From Nocardia carnea (lineage in GTDB: Bacteria > Actinomycetota > Actinomycetes > Mycobacteriales > Mycobacteriaceae), in assembly GCF_029869215.1 (NCBI RefSeq), contig NZ_JARWPM010000198.1:29580-93579 (forward strand): 64,000 nt of DNA. Reading direction: 5' to 3'. This document shows positions 1-8,575 of the stretch, piece after piece (within the stretch, counting starts at the first letter, position 1; each line of letters opens with the position of its first letter). A program made the translations under genes and the position numbers. A model generated the notes under the pieces. That model did no database searches. It was not told where the DNA came from and was given only the letters and a program-made list of their open reading frames with translations.

Positions 1-30
1 GTGACGGCACTGCCGCTCCGGGCACGAATC

Positions 31-95
31 CCCGTGTTGCGGCGACTGGTAACCCACAAGCGGTTTCCGCCGTTCCGCGCTTGGCATGCGCGGCC
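31..95. repeat. Imperfect direct repeat, copy A (partner at 289-353)
   Basis: Bases 31-95 align without gaps to 289-353, with 57 of 65 positions identical and a spacing of 258 bp. Copy B contains an inverted repeat (GTGTGGG at 292-298 and CCCACAC at 311-317) that copy A has lost. The scattered substitutions look more like base-call noise than selection. Confidence 0.75.
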
Positions 96-190
96 CCCCC
101 CCGCCCCGCGCGGGGGTGTTTAACCCCCGGGGGGGGGCCCGGGGCGAACCGGGGGCCCGGCGGGGGCCGGGCCCCCGGGGCGGGCCGGGC

Positions 191-283
191 GCCGAAACTG
201 GCGGCCTCGGTGACCGCGCCCACCGCCGAGGTGGCATCGTCGAGGACGAGGATCCGCGGCCGGGCCAGCAGCGCCCGGGCCAC
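191..283 (-). pseudogene. Fragment of an ABC transporter ATPase (Walker B region)
   Basis: Read on the minus strand this 93-bp piece translates to about 31 residues containing ARALLARPRILVLDDATSAV. That is the signature-to-Walker B stretch of an ABC exporter ATPase. No Walker A, H-loop or flanking ATPase sequence is present, and G/C homopolymers and the duplicated 65-mer enclose it. It is either a tiny gene remnant or a misassembled read; the second is more likely. Confidence 0.6.
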
Positions 284-369
284 CAACCCCCGTGTGGGGG
301 CGACTGTAAACCCACACGCGGTTCCCGCCGTCCCGCGCTTGGCTTGCGCGGCCGCACCCGGCCGCGCGC

Positions 370-1530
370 GTGTCTGTTCACGCAGCGGGGTGGCCTCGTC
401 AGCTACCGGCTGCCGCTGCGGATCCGGGCACCGCGACGCTGGTGGTGCACACGGGATACAGTTCCTATCCGCCGCGGGCGCAACGCGTCGATCTGCGGGT
501 ATCCCGGCCAAACGTCCCGGTGGTCTACGTCGATGGGTACCCCGCTTCGTGGGGATGGGGCATCACCCGGATCACGATCACGGCCGGAGAGCACCTCGTC
601 GCAGTGGCCGGCAGCCACTCGCGCTGCTATCGCCGCCTCCACCTCGTAGAAGACGAGACGGTCACCTTGTACTACTCGAGCGTCCTCGGCTCCGGAGCGC
701 ACCGGTTCCGGGAGCCGGACGCGGACGTGCACGAGGGCGTGTGGCTCGGCACCGTCCCGCCGGCGAAATTCACTGCCGCGGACCGTCGGGTCACCGCGGT
801 GGTGCGGGCGGTCCTGGCCTGCGTCGCAGCGCTGGCCCTGCTGGGTATCACCGCGGAACTACTGGACTCCCCGCTCGAGGACCTGGTCTCGACCGGTGCG
901 CTATTCACCTACGGTGCGATCGGATCGGGCGTCTGCGGTGGCCTGATACTCGTCGCCGGTGCGGTTGCCGATGCGCTCCGGTCACCCGCTCCACAACCGC
1001 CGGTCGACCCTCCGGACCCATCGACCCCGCCGGATGTGCGCGTCATCGACTACGACGAGTCCGCGACTCCCCGTCCCGCACCGGGATGGTCCGCGCTCTG
1101 CTTGCACCTCCGCTACGAATTGACCGCCCACACCCCCGAAGAACTGGCCACCGCAGCCGGACGCGAAGGACGGCGACTGAACCCCCTGCAGCGTTGGCGC
1201 GTCATCCGCATCGGCGAAGCCGAGGTACCCGGCGGACGTCCCTGGATACCGCCGCCGGACGTCGCCATCGACGGCGTTGCCATCCCCGCCGGCTGGACAC
1301 GGATGTGGATACAACTCGCCCCCGGCACCCATCACATCTCGATCGCACTCGACGCACCCCGGCCCGAAACCGGGCCGACGACAAAAATCGACCTTACCGA
1401 CGCCCGGCAACAGCACACCGTCGTTCTGCGTACCGGCGAAACCCACCACCTCGCCGGCCTGGCGACCATCCACGCCCTACCCAGACCCGAGCATCGAGAA
1501 ATGGCGAAATACCATGCCCGGCTCAGCTGA
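370..1530 (+). CDS. Unknown two-segment membrane protein
   Basis: I do not recognise the family. The N-terminal ~130 residues are rich in beta-type sequence. Two hydrophobic segments follow (about residues 140-165 and 175-200), then a Pro-rich linker and a second soluble beta-rich domain of about 170 residues containing IPAGWTRMWIQLAPGTHHIS. The protein is probably anchored in the membrane with two soluble domains. The GTG at 370 abuts the unreliable contig edge, so the true start may lie downstream, near the first Val-Val-His stretch around 440. It stands alone and no function can be assigned. Confidence 0.55.
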   Translation: MSVHAAGWPRQLPAAAADPGTATLVVHTGYSSYPPRAQRVDLRVSRPNVPVVYVDGYPASWGWGITRITITAGEHLVAVAGSHSRCYRRLHLVEDETVTLYYSSVLGSGAHRFREPDADVHEGVWLGTVPPAKFTAADRRVTAVVRAVLACVAALALLGITAELLDSPLEDLVSTGALFTYGAIGSGVCGGLILVAGAVADALRSPAPQPPVDPPDPSTPPDVRVIDYDESATPRPAPGWSALCLHLRYELTAHTPEELATAAGREGRRLNPLQRWRVIRIGEAEVPGGRPWIPPPDVAIDGVAIPAGWTRMWIQLAPGTHHISIALDAPRPETGPTTKIDLTDARQQHTVVLRTGETHHLAGLATIHALPRPEHREMAKYHARLS

Positions 1531-2152
1531 AACTCCCGAGGCGCTGGGCGAGCGCGATGAAACCGGTGACGTCGGTGATGATGGTGAGTGCTGAAGTCCG
1601 CGAGCTCGCTGGTCCGCAGCCGGCTCACCGCGAGCCGCGGACCCGTGCGCCCGGGCGGCCATGGCGCCGAGAACCTCCATATAGGCGGCAGGACACCGCC
1701 CCCAAGGACCCGTCGGTGGTGGTGAACTCGAAGCTGAAGAACGAGCAGCAACTCGACTCCCAGGCCGCCGGATCCAGGACAACCGGTTCGGCGTCGCCAG
1801 TGAGCGGGGTTCCAGCCGCTGACGAAGAACCGGGCGAACTCGGCGGTTCGGATCGACTGCTTCGCGGTGAGCAGCGTGCGGACATCCCGCACCCCGTTCG
1901 TCGGGCACTGGAGGTTGTCATTTTCGACGGTAAGCCTGTACTGCGGTACAGGATGCAATCCCGCATACCGTCGTCAGACGGTCTGTGTTACTACGGGTAG
2001 TCCGGCGAGGCTCCATTCGAGCAGGCCTGCACGGCCGGAGTGACCTCTGCGAGGCGGTGGGGCGGGGCTGCCGACAGAAACCCCAGCTGGGGAGAGCGCG
2101 TTCGGGCGCGGTTTCGACCGTTCCGAGCCGAGTTCCCAGTTACGCTGGCTTA
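1531..2152. other. 622 bp without an intact gene; possible decayed minus-strand gene
   Basis: No intact gene is supported. On the minus strand, pieces in three different frames look protein-like: one near 1840-1940 containing TLLTAKQSIRTAEFARFFVS, one near 1700-1800 containing EPVVLDPAAWES, and one near 1640-1690. This would fit a frameshifted remnant but could be chance in GC-rich DNA. The last bases include TACGCT (2141-2146), which suits a -10 element for the gene starting at 2153. Confidence 0.35.
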
Positions 2153-3022
2153 ATGGGGGATAGCGAATTATCCAGCGCCACAGACGCGACGGAGCTCAGG
2201 CAACCGCGCGCAGGGGACGAGACCGTAAAGGTCATGATCACCGTCAAGACCTACCCGAACCCGAGCGACACATACGGCGAGACCGTCTGCGTGGCGGGAG
2301 TCAGGCTCGACCGGGAGCGCCCCGAGTGGATCCGTCTGTACCCGGTGAAGTTCCGCAACGAAGACTTCGACAAACAGTTCAAGAAGTACGAAATCCTGCT
2401 TCTCAACGGCACGTACAGACAGCCCAATGACAACCGCCCCGAGTCGTTCCGCCCTCGCCAAGAAGAGCTGGAACACATAGAGCTGCTGGACACAAGCAGC
2501 AATTGGCAGCGGCGCCGGATGAATCTCGACGGTCTCATCGGCGCCGCTACCATGTGCGGGCTCCTCGCACAAAACCCGATCGGGGGCATGGGCACCCCGT
2601 CACCGTCGCTCGGACTCATCAAACCGACCGACGTCGAGGTCAGCGTCGTCCCCGGAGAACCCTGGTCCGCAGCGGAACAAGCGAAGATCGACAAGTCGTC
2701 GGCGCCGGACCTGTTCGGCACCTCACTCAGGCCACTGGAACCCGCACCATTCGCTGTCCGATACAAGTACCGCTGCGAATCGTCGAAGTGCCGCGGCCAC
2801 AACCAGAAAGTGCTCGACTGGGAGGCAGGACAGGCCAGCCGACGCTGGCTGAAGTCCTACGGTGCCCTCCGAGCGCAGAAGATGCTCCTCGGGAAGTGGC
2901 GCGACACCATGCTCGCACCTGACCGCGATGTTCACTTCTACGTCGGCAACCAGAACCAGCACCGCCGATCCTTCTCCGTACTCGGCGTCTGGTACCCAAA
3001 AACCGAACTCGCCTTGTTCTAG
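2153..3022 (+). CDS. Hypothetical protein paired with a DUF488 gene
   Basis: The 289-residue protein has a conserved-looking N-terminal block (ITVKTYPNPSDTYGETVCVA, then EWIRLYPVKFRN). A probable zinc site, C-E-S-S-K-C-R-G-H, lies near residue 205, and the C-terminus ends in VLGVWYPKTELALF. The ATG at 2153 is preferred over in-frame starts further upstream because the conserved part begins there. A TACGCT element ends six bases before it, the geometry of a leaderless actinobacterial transcript. It converges on the DUF488 gene, and the two stop regions share four bases (3019-3022). Function is unknown; a nucleic-acid role is only a guess from the Cys/His cluster. Confidence 0.7.
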   Translation: MGDSELSSATDATELRQPRAGDETVKVMITVKTYPNPSDTYGETVCVAGVRLDRERPEWIRLYPVKFRNEDFDKQFKKYEILLLNGTYRQPNDNRPESFRPRQEELEHIELLDTSSNWQRRRMNLDGLIGAATMCGLLAQNPIGGMGTPSPSLGLIKPTDVEVSVVPGEPWSAAEQAKIDKSSAPDLFGTSLRPLEPAPFAVRYKYRCESSKCRGHNQKVLDWEAGQASRRWLKSYGALRAQKMLLGKWRDTMLAPDRDVHFYVGNQNQHRRSFSVLGVWYPKTELALF

Positions 3023-3492
3023 ACGTGCACCACCGCAGCCTTGGGCCGGGCTTCAAGCAGCCGATGCACCACCATGTCACGATGGCACTCGGCATGATCG
3101 TGCTCGAAACACAGCAGCGCCACCACACCACCGTCGAGAAGCTCGCACACGTGCGCAAGAGCATCGGCCGCTGCGGCACTATCGAGTACGTCGTGATACC
3201 GGGCGCGAGATTCCGGCTCACCGGCACGGAAACCATCCCGATTGTTCTTCGGATTGCCGAGCGCACGGTGGTGGACGTAACCGATGCCCACCACATCAAG
3301 AGCCTCGGCGAGCTTCGTCTTCGACAGCCCAGGTTTGCGGCTCAGCGGAGTCAGGCGTACATCGACGAGCACCTGGACGTCTTGCTCGACGAGCTGGGCG
3401 ACGAGATCGTCGATGGTTTTCCCTTCGTAGCCGATGCTGACAAGGGTTCCTTCGGCGGCGTCGCCATCGGCGGCAGTGTCAGGGGCTCCCAT
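3019..3492 (-). CDS. DUF488 family protein
   Basis: This 157-residue protein carries the features of DUF488: an opening VSIGYEGKTIDDLVAQL, the block VDVRLTPLSRKPGLSKTKL, and the Cys/His element CFEHDHAECHRDMVVHRL near the C-terminus, which may bind metal. Family members are small proteins of unsettled function and often sit in variable genome regions. The ATG at 3492 has an AGGAA stretch just upstream. The gene converges with the 2153-3022 gene with overlapping ends, so mutual transcriptional interference is possible. Confidence 0.85.
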   Translation of the reverse strand: MGAPDTAADGDAAEGTLVSIGYEGKTIDDLVAQLVEQDVQVLVDVRLTPLSRKPGLSKTKLAEALDVVGIGYVHHRALGNPKNNRDGFRAGEPESRARYHDVLDSAAAADALAHVCELLDGGVVALLCFEHDHAECHRDMVVHRLLEARPKAAVVHV

Positions 3493-3530
3493 AAGTTCCT
3501 ATGGTGCACCAACCACTGCGATGTAGCGCG

Positions 3531-3758
3531 ATGGACCCACAGGTGCACGCACGAATCACGACCACAGCTCAGTCCGAGTCCGACCAGCCGTGTGCGCTGA
3601 GTCTCGCGGTGACGGCAGAGATGCCCGAGCAGACACATTCGACGCGCGCAGCGATATTTCGGACTTGCCTCGTCCCGCCCCATCTCTGGCTGGCCGTCCA
3701 AGCCCGGCACGAAGGCGCGCTACAGACACTGGCAGACCTACCCGACCTGCCACAATGA
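3531..3758 (+). CDS. Small hypothetical protein, weakly supported
   Basis: A 75-codon frame begins MDPQVHARITT and contains TRAAIFRTCLVPPHLWLAVQ, which looks like real protein. Third codon positions are GC-rich. There is no convincing ribosome binding site and no family match that I recognise. It lies between the divergent DUF488 gene and a strong hairpin, which could be its terminator. Confidence 0.35.
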   Translation: MDPQVHARITTTAQSESDQPCALSLAVTAEMPEQTHSTRAAIFRTCLVPPHLWLAVQARHEGALQTLADLPDLPQ

Positions 3759-3884
3759 CTCCCGGTCCCGGACATACACCCGGATCAGGTCACACAGTTT
3801 CACAGGCAGGACAACGACAGAACCATCGTCAATACCATTTCAGTACCAAAACGGGGGGTAAACGGGGGGTTGGTCAAAATAAAA

Positions 3885-3919
3885 CAGGTCAGGCCAGGTA
3901 CTAAACCCGGCCTGACCTG
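3885..3919. terminator. Bidirectional hairpin terminator
   Basis: CAGGTCAGGCC (3885-3895) pairs perfectly over 11 bp with GGCCTGACCTG (3909-3919), and GGT/ACC inside the loop can extend the stem. T-rich tracts follow on both strands: GGGGTTTT on plus, and TTTTATTTTG on minus. The hairpin can therefore act in both directions. Just upstream is a short direct repeat of ACGGGGGGT (near 3851-3870). Confidence 0.7.
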
Positions 3920-3928
3920 GGGTTTTAA

Positions 3929-4390
3929 GTGGACCTTGGGGGACCTTACTACAACCCTAAAAGCGCAGGTAGAAGCCCTGAAACGCAGGCGGAAGCCCTG
4001 GAAAACCTGATCCAGAAGCTACCCGACCCCACAACATCGGCCCCACCGCCTGTGGTGAGAATCAGACCCCGGCGGGCACGGCAACTCGACGCCGATGAAG
4101 TCGCGGAGCTGATCACCGGCTACCAGGCCGGAGCAACCGTGTATGAACTGGCTGCCCGATTCGGTATCGAACGGCGCACAGTCAGCAATATCCTCCACCG
4201 ACACGAGGTACCGATGCGCCGCCGCGGGCTGTCCCCCGACCAGGTCGACACCGCCATCCATCTCTACAAGCTCGGCTGGTCACTCGCCCGGGTCGGCAAC
4301 CATCTCGACGTCAACCACACCACCGTCCTGACGGCACTTCGTCGGCGCGGAATACCCACGCGGGATCCTCATGGGAGAGCGCGAGTGTAA
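3929..4390 (+). CDS. Helix-turn-helix protein with two recombinase-type HTH units
   Basis: The ~150-residue protein has two HTH units. The first is [20 protein letters not shown] followed by [20 protein letters not shown]. The second is [19 protein letters not shown] followed by [19 protein letters not shown]. Such units resemble the DNA-binding tails of serine recombinases, but no catalytic domain is present. The start is uncertain: GTG at 3929 is followed by two 20-bp tandem units (3961-3980 and 3981-4000, 17 of 20 identical) that are not a multiple of three, so a GTG at 4052 may be the true start. It may regulate or bind DNA at an integration site. Confidence 0.7.
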   Translation: MDLGGPYYNPKSAGRSPETQAEALENLIQKLPDPTTSAPPPVVRIRPRRARQLDADEVAELITGYQAGATVYELAARFGIERRTVSNILHRHEVPMRRRGLSPDQVDTAIHLYKLGWSLARVGNHLDVNHTTVLTALRRRGIPTRDPHGRARV

Positions 4391-4791
4391 TCGGTGGCTA
4401 CGCTATCGCCTCGTAAGGAGAGGTGTTCCGAGACTGCGGCCCGGATGACCGGTCGGTGGCGGATCGTGGCGATGAGCCCCTGGGGTAGAGATGCCATCGG
4501 CCGATGGAGCCGGGCTTTATCGAATGAGACGCGGACGGCCCGGCCAGCTCCGATTCATCGCCGTCCGCGGCTGGTTCGACGGCCGCCGGGCCCCGCCGGA
4601 GCACGGCGACCGCCGACGAGAAACCAGAACAGGCGGCTGGCCGAACCACCACCAGGCCGACCCGCTACACCGGGCGCTGTCATCGAAACAGATGTAGCGC
4701 CGGACTGCCGTGGCGGGAGAGACTTTCGGCGTGACCGGCACTGAGGGGCTGGTACTGCCCCACGACGCGCCGGAGCATCGCTTCATGAGGT
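4391..4791. other. 401-bp gap, no gene supported
   Basis: Short GC-rich frames exist on both strands (for example a 68-codon frame at 4491-4697), but none has a convincing ribosome binding site or recognisable sequence. A GTG-started frame near 4710 looks protein-like for about 25 residues before degenerating. I see no RNA gene here. Confidence 0.5.
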
Positions 4792-6267
4792 ATGTCCGTG
4801 CACCACATGGCGAGCATCGGCCGTTGTATCCACTCGTCCCGGCGACGCGGCCCGCTGCGAGTCGGCCTGGATCTGTCGACCCTGGGGGCCGAGCCGCCCG
4901 ATATCGCCGACTTCGTATCGGTGCTGCGACGGCGCCCGGAAATCGAGCCCGCGTTCCTCGTATTCGGCGAGCAACACGACGATCTGACCGAACCGTGGAG
5001 GCAGCGCCTCGATTGCGCGATCGTGCATGTCGTGGACTATCACAGCTTCGGCGAACTGGAAAAGATCGCCGACGCGTCGCAGGTCTGGGTGACCACCTAC
5101 ACCGCAGGCGAGCAGACCTTCGGCGGCTGGTGCCCGTTCTTCGGCGTCTACGCCAACCTCGACGCCCTACAGTCGGCAGAATCCGACCTCACCGAGGAAG
5201 ACCGCTACCGCGCCGCAGCGCTGGCGGCCGTGGCCCTCAAACTCGGGCTAGACGTTGTGGTGACCGAGGCGCCGACCGCGGGCCGACCCGAAGTCGCCGA
5301 CAACGATATCGCCGCCATGATCACCCCTCCCGACCTGCTACCGATATTCGGTCACTATCTGCGCATGACGGGAAACCTGAGCCTGCGGTACAACCGAACG
5401 GGCGTCATCGTCTACGACGATCTGCGCGCCGGATCGGTCAGCGGGGTCTACCACATCGGGATCGAGAGCCACATCCCGCATCTTCGCCACCTGATGGTGG
5501 CCGCCCTGATGGGCAGGCACACCGATGTCGTCTCCGACCTCGGCTCGATCTCGGCACGGGCCCAGCGCGCGCTGCGCGCGCTCGACGAGTTGCTGGCCGC
5601 ACTGTCGACCCACAACGGGCCGCACACACCTACCGCCGATACCACCGAGCGGGTCAGCGAGGCATTCGACCGCGAACTGCTCTACCTGACCGCAGTATTC
5701 GACACATTCGGCCGACTGTTCAGACGGCTGCACGACGGCCGGGGACCGAAGAGGAACGAACCCAAGAGCCTGCACTCTCTGCCCCTAATCACCAGCCACA
5801 TCGTCGAGAAATACGCCGCCGGTGAGATCGTGGACCGGATCGTCGAATACAGAACCTACGCCTACATCACCTCGACACTGCGCAACTACATCCATGAGGC
5901 CGTACTGCCGACTGGGCCGGTACCGAGCCGTGGATACGGCAGCGCTACCACCATCGCCGTAAACCTCGACCTGCTCGACGACGTGAAACTCACCCAGCAA
6001 CAGGTCGCCAAACTCGGCGTCTGGAAGGCCAGCACCACGGTCCTGTCGGCCGAACCGACGACCGTCGGCGACTTGGCCACCTTCGCGGTCACCTTGATGA
6101 CCACGGCGCTCGCCTACGTCGACACAGTGATCGAATTGATCCTGTTCCACCACCCCACCGACCCCACCGCAGACGCCCACCCACTCCTCGGATGCGCGCC
6201 AAAAGACCTCCATATACCCGAGCCACGCCCGGACGAATTGCTCATCCGCAGCTACTTCGGCTGGTAA
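4792..6267 (+). CDS. Unknown 491-residue protein
   Basis: I do not recognise a family. The coding signal becomes clear from about residue 22 (LRVGLDLSTLGAEPPDIADF), so the true start may be internal. The middle contains long amphipathic stretches (HLRHLMVAALMGRHTDVVSD; SARAQRALRALDELLAAL) and a C-terminal half rich in Leu/Val, ending in ELLIRSYFGW. No membrane segment, Walker motif or metal site is obvious. It lies on the same strand as and 126 bp upstream of the SbcD-like gene, so co-transcription is possible. Confidence 0.6.
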   Translation: MSVHHMASIGRCIHSSRRRGPLRVGLDLSTLGAEPPDIADFVSVLRRRPEIEPAFLVFGEQHDDLTEPWRQRLDCAIVHVVDYHSFGELEKIADASQVWVTTYTAGEQTFGGWCPFFGVYANLDALQSAESDLTEEDRYRAAALAAVALKLGLDVVVTEAPTAGRPEVADNDIAAMITPPDLLPIFGHYLRMTGNLSLRYNRTGVIVYDDLRAGSVSGVYHIGIESHIPHLRHLMVAALMGRHTDVVSDLGSISARAQRALRALDELLAALSTHNGPHTPTADTTERVSEAFDRELLYLTAVFDTFGRLFRRLHDGRGPKRNEPKSLHSLPLITSHIVEKYAAGEIVDRIVEYRTYAYITSTLRNYIHEAVLPTGPVPSRGYGSATTIAVNLDLLDDVKLTQQQVAKLGVWKASTTVLSAEPTTVGDLATFAVTLMTTALAYVDTVIELILFHHPTDPTADAHPLLGCAPKDLHIPEPRPDELLIRSYFGW

Positions 6268-6393
6268 TCGGAGCAGCGAAACGGCCGGCGCCTGCCGCAC
6301 GAAGGCCCACCGCTGGAACTCCTTGCGGGTACCCCTGGGCACTGTGACCCCGGTCCGCGAGAGTTGTCAGTGGCGCGGAATATCCTGTCGCGC

Positions 6394-7896
6394 ATGCGGA
6401 TCCTGCACACGTCCGACTGGCATATCGGGTTCCGGATGCGTGGCATGCCCTTGCTGGCCGCTCAGCGGGTCATACTCGTCGGGGAGATCCCAGCACTCGT
6501 AGAGGAGTGGGAAGTCGATCTCGTGGTCGTCGCTGGCGATATATACGACAGAACCGATCCATCTGAGGCCGAGGTTGCTGTGTGTCAGGACGCGTTCGCC
6601 GCGATCCGAGCTGCTGGCGCGCAGCTGCTGATAATAGCAGGTAACCATGACTCACCGATCCGTCTGGGAGCCGGAGCAGTGTTCTCTGCCGCAGGCGGGT
6701 TGCACTTGGTGACCAGCGTGGCCGGCATCGGCAGGCCGGTGTTGTTCGACGACGAGCACGGGTCTGTCGCGGTGTACGGGGTTCCATGTCTGCAGTTCAC
6801 TGGATCCGCGCTCGGTTGTGGTGCGGGCCGGTCGCACGCCGATCGCTGGCTTACCGCGATGACGCGAGTGCGTGCGGACCTGGCGGGCCGTCCGGAAGCG
6901 CGTTCGGTGGTGGTCGGTCATGTTCCAGTGGCCGACCCCACCGAACGCGGTCCGGAACGGTTGCGGGTCGGTAGCCGTCACACGGTCCCGGTCGAGGTGT
7001 TCGCCGGAATCGACTATGTCGCGCTCGGTGACCTACACTGGCCGCACGCGGTCTCCCGCGCGGTCCGCTACTCGGGCTCGCCTCTGCCCTATGTCTACGA
7101 CTTCGGCCCGCGGCCCATCGATTTCGACCCGCCGAAATCGGTCTGCATGATCGACCTCGGCGCAGACGGGCTGACCTCGACCACCGAAGTCCCTCTACTC
7201 ATGCCGTCTGGACTGGTCCGGGTCGAAGGCACCCTCACCGAGCTCACGGCCGCCACGCGGTCGCTGGACTACGTGCACGCAACGCTGACAGACGCCTTTC
7301 GGCCATCCGGGGCATGGAAGCAGCTACGCAGGCGGTTCCCGTTCCTGGTTCGCGCGGAATGGGTCGATCCCGTCACCGCGAGCGTGACTCCACTTCATCC
7401 TGATGAAGCCGAACCACACGCGTCCCTCGCCACAAGCATGCCTGTGACCGGCGAGCTTTGGCGCGGGTTCTACGGCGAAATGGACCAGCCGTGCCTACGC
7501 TGCGGCGCGCACCCTGGACGCCCCTGCTTCCAGATTCGCAGCGCCATCGGCGCCTCGACCATCAACACCTTCCATCGCGAACGCGGACTCGACGCCGCCG
7601 AACTGGCTCGGCTCGGCTATCAACCCTACGAGGTCGACGACCACGGCACCCACCGCCAGCTGTGGCGCACCGAAAGCCAGTGGCCAGTACACCGGGACGG
7701 CTGCCACACCCTACCGCCGACGCCGGCCGAACGGCCCGGCCTTGCCGAAGGTCGCCCGAACCGTCTTGGGATCTGCGCCGCACCGGGGTGCGCGGCACCA
7801 CTGAAACAGCGCCGCGGTGGCAGACCAGCACTGTACTGCTCCGGCAAATGCCGTGTTCGCGCCCACCGCGCACGCACACCGGTTCCCGCAACGTGA
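6394..7896 (+). CDS. SbcD-like metallophosphatase with zinc-finger C-terminus
   Basis: The N-terminal ~330 residues form a calcineurin-type phosphoesterase of the SbcD/Mre11 class. It has the ordered motifs DWHIGF, GDIYDR, GNHDS, GHVP and GDLHWPH, which bind two metal ions. The start is the ATG of MRILHTSDWH at 6394, the usual SbcD beginning. The remaining ~170 residues are not SbcD. They hold a block with CLRCGAHPGRPC and a final C4-type element (C-x4-C ... YCSGKC) with basic residues, suggesting DNA or RNA binding. No sbcC ATPase gene is adjacent, so this is either a stand-alone nuclease/phosphatase or an SbcD partner working with a distant SbcC. Confidence 0.8.
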   Translation: MRILHTSDWHIGFRMRGMPLLAAQRVILVGEIPALVEEWEVDLVVVAGDIYDRTDPSEAEVAVCQDAFAAIRAAGAQLLIIAGNHDSPIRLGAGAVFSAAGGLHLVTSVAGIGRPVLFDDEHGSVAVYGVPCLQFTGSALGCGAGRSHADRWLTAMTRVRADLAGRPEARSVVVGHVPVADPTERGPERLRVGSRHTVPVEVFAGIDYVALGDLHWPHAVSRAVRYSGSPLPYVYDFGPRPIDFDPPKSVCMIDLGADGLTSTTEVPLLMPSGLVRVEGTLTELTAATRSLDYVHATLTDAFRPSGAWKQLRRRFPFLVRAEWVDPVTASVTPLHPDEAEPHASLATSMPVTGELWRGFYGEMDQPCLRCGAHPGRPCFQIRSAIGASTINTFHRERGLDAAELARLGYQPYEVDDHGTHRQLWRTESQWPVHRDGCHTLPPTPAERPGLAEGRPNRLGICAAPGCAAPLKQRRGGRPALYCSGKCRVRAHRARTPVPAT

Positions 7897-7948
7897 CCAG
7901 CACGCGGCTTGAATTCGCCAGCGCAAGCAAGTGTGATGGAGTCCATCG

Positions 7949-8563
7949 GTGATGAAAGAACAGCAGTCGACGTCCCTGGCCGCCCTGGTCTGCGAGCAGC
8001 TCGACCAGGCGGCGGCACCGATCCGGAGCACTGGTGCGATGGTGATTTGCGGATTCCCCGCATCAGGCAAGTCCTCGGCCGCGCGGTGGCTCGCCGCGGG
8101 GATGGGCGCGGTCGTGTTGGACAAGGACACACTCGCACCGGCGTTGGAGGAGTCGGTAATGACGCGGCTGACCGGCGATCCGTTCGATCGCGATTCCGAC
8201 ACCTACCGCGAGGTCGTTGCGCCGGGCATCTACGACAGCCTCATCCGTACCGGCCTGACCGTGGCCACCCACCACCCGGTGGTGCTGGACGCACCGTTCC
8301 TGTCGACCATGCGTGCGGCAGGCGCCGCAGGACTTCCGTTGGGAGTTTTCATGCGACAGCACACCGAAGCTGAGGCGGACCTGCCGGTCGTGACCGTGTG
8401 GATAGACTCGCCCACCGAACAGGTTCGACAGCGGATGATCGCACGGGGTTCTGCCCGCGACGCACCCAAGTTGGCGGACTGGACTGGGTATCGGTCCGGT
8501 GTTCTCGATTCCGGAGTTCGGGAACTGGCCCGCACAGTGTGCGATCTCGTGATCGAAAACTGA
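7949..8563 (+). CDS. P-loop kinase-like ATPase
   Basis: A 204-residue protein with Walker A GFPASGKSS near residue 37, LDKDTL soon after, and a downstream VVTVWIDSPTEQVRQRMIAR that fits the LID region of small-molecule kinases of the zeta-toxin/chloramphenicol-phosphotransferase type. Substrate is unknown. GTG at 7949 and ATG at 7952 are adjacent start options. It converges with the DapA-family gene. No antitoxin-like neighbour is evident, so a toxin role is not supported. Confidence 0.75.
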   Translation: MMKEQQSTSLAALVCEQLDQAAAPIRSTGAMVICGFPASGKSSAARWLAAGMGAVVLDKDTLAPALEESVMTRLTGDPFDRDSDTYREVVAPGIYDSLIRTGLTVATHHPVVLDAPFLSTMRAAGAAGLPLGVFMRQHTEAEADLPVVTVWIDSPTEQVRQRMIARGSARDAPKLADWTGYRSGVLDSGVRELARTVCDLVIEN

Positions 8564-8575
8564 ACCGGATTCTGA

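Larger units (their letters stand above)
1..369. other. Low-confidence contig edge with C/G homopolymers
   Basis: This stretch holds runs of eight or more C or G (about 95-190), a near-duplicate 65-bp segment and a short piece that reads as part of an ABC ATPase on the minus strand. No complete gene can be supported. The mixture is typical of a badly resolved contig end, so open frames across it should not be trusted. Confidence 0.7.

Noticed and set aside
81..2000. A 639-codon open frame on the plus strand
   Set aside because: It is Arg/Pro/Gly-rich, crosses the unreliable edge and lies in a different frame from the better-supported membrane protein gene; typical shadow frame of GC-rich DNA.
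4491..4697. 68-codon frame starting MPSADGAGLY
   Set aside because: No start signal, basic composition, and no similarity that I can recognise.
7949..8563. Zeta-type toxin
   Set aside because: No epsilon-like antitoxin or small upstream partner; Walker A alone is too general.
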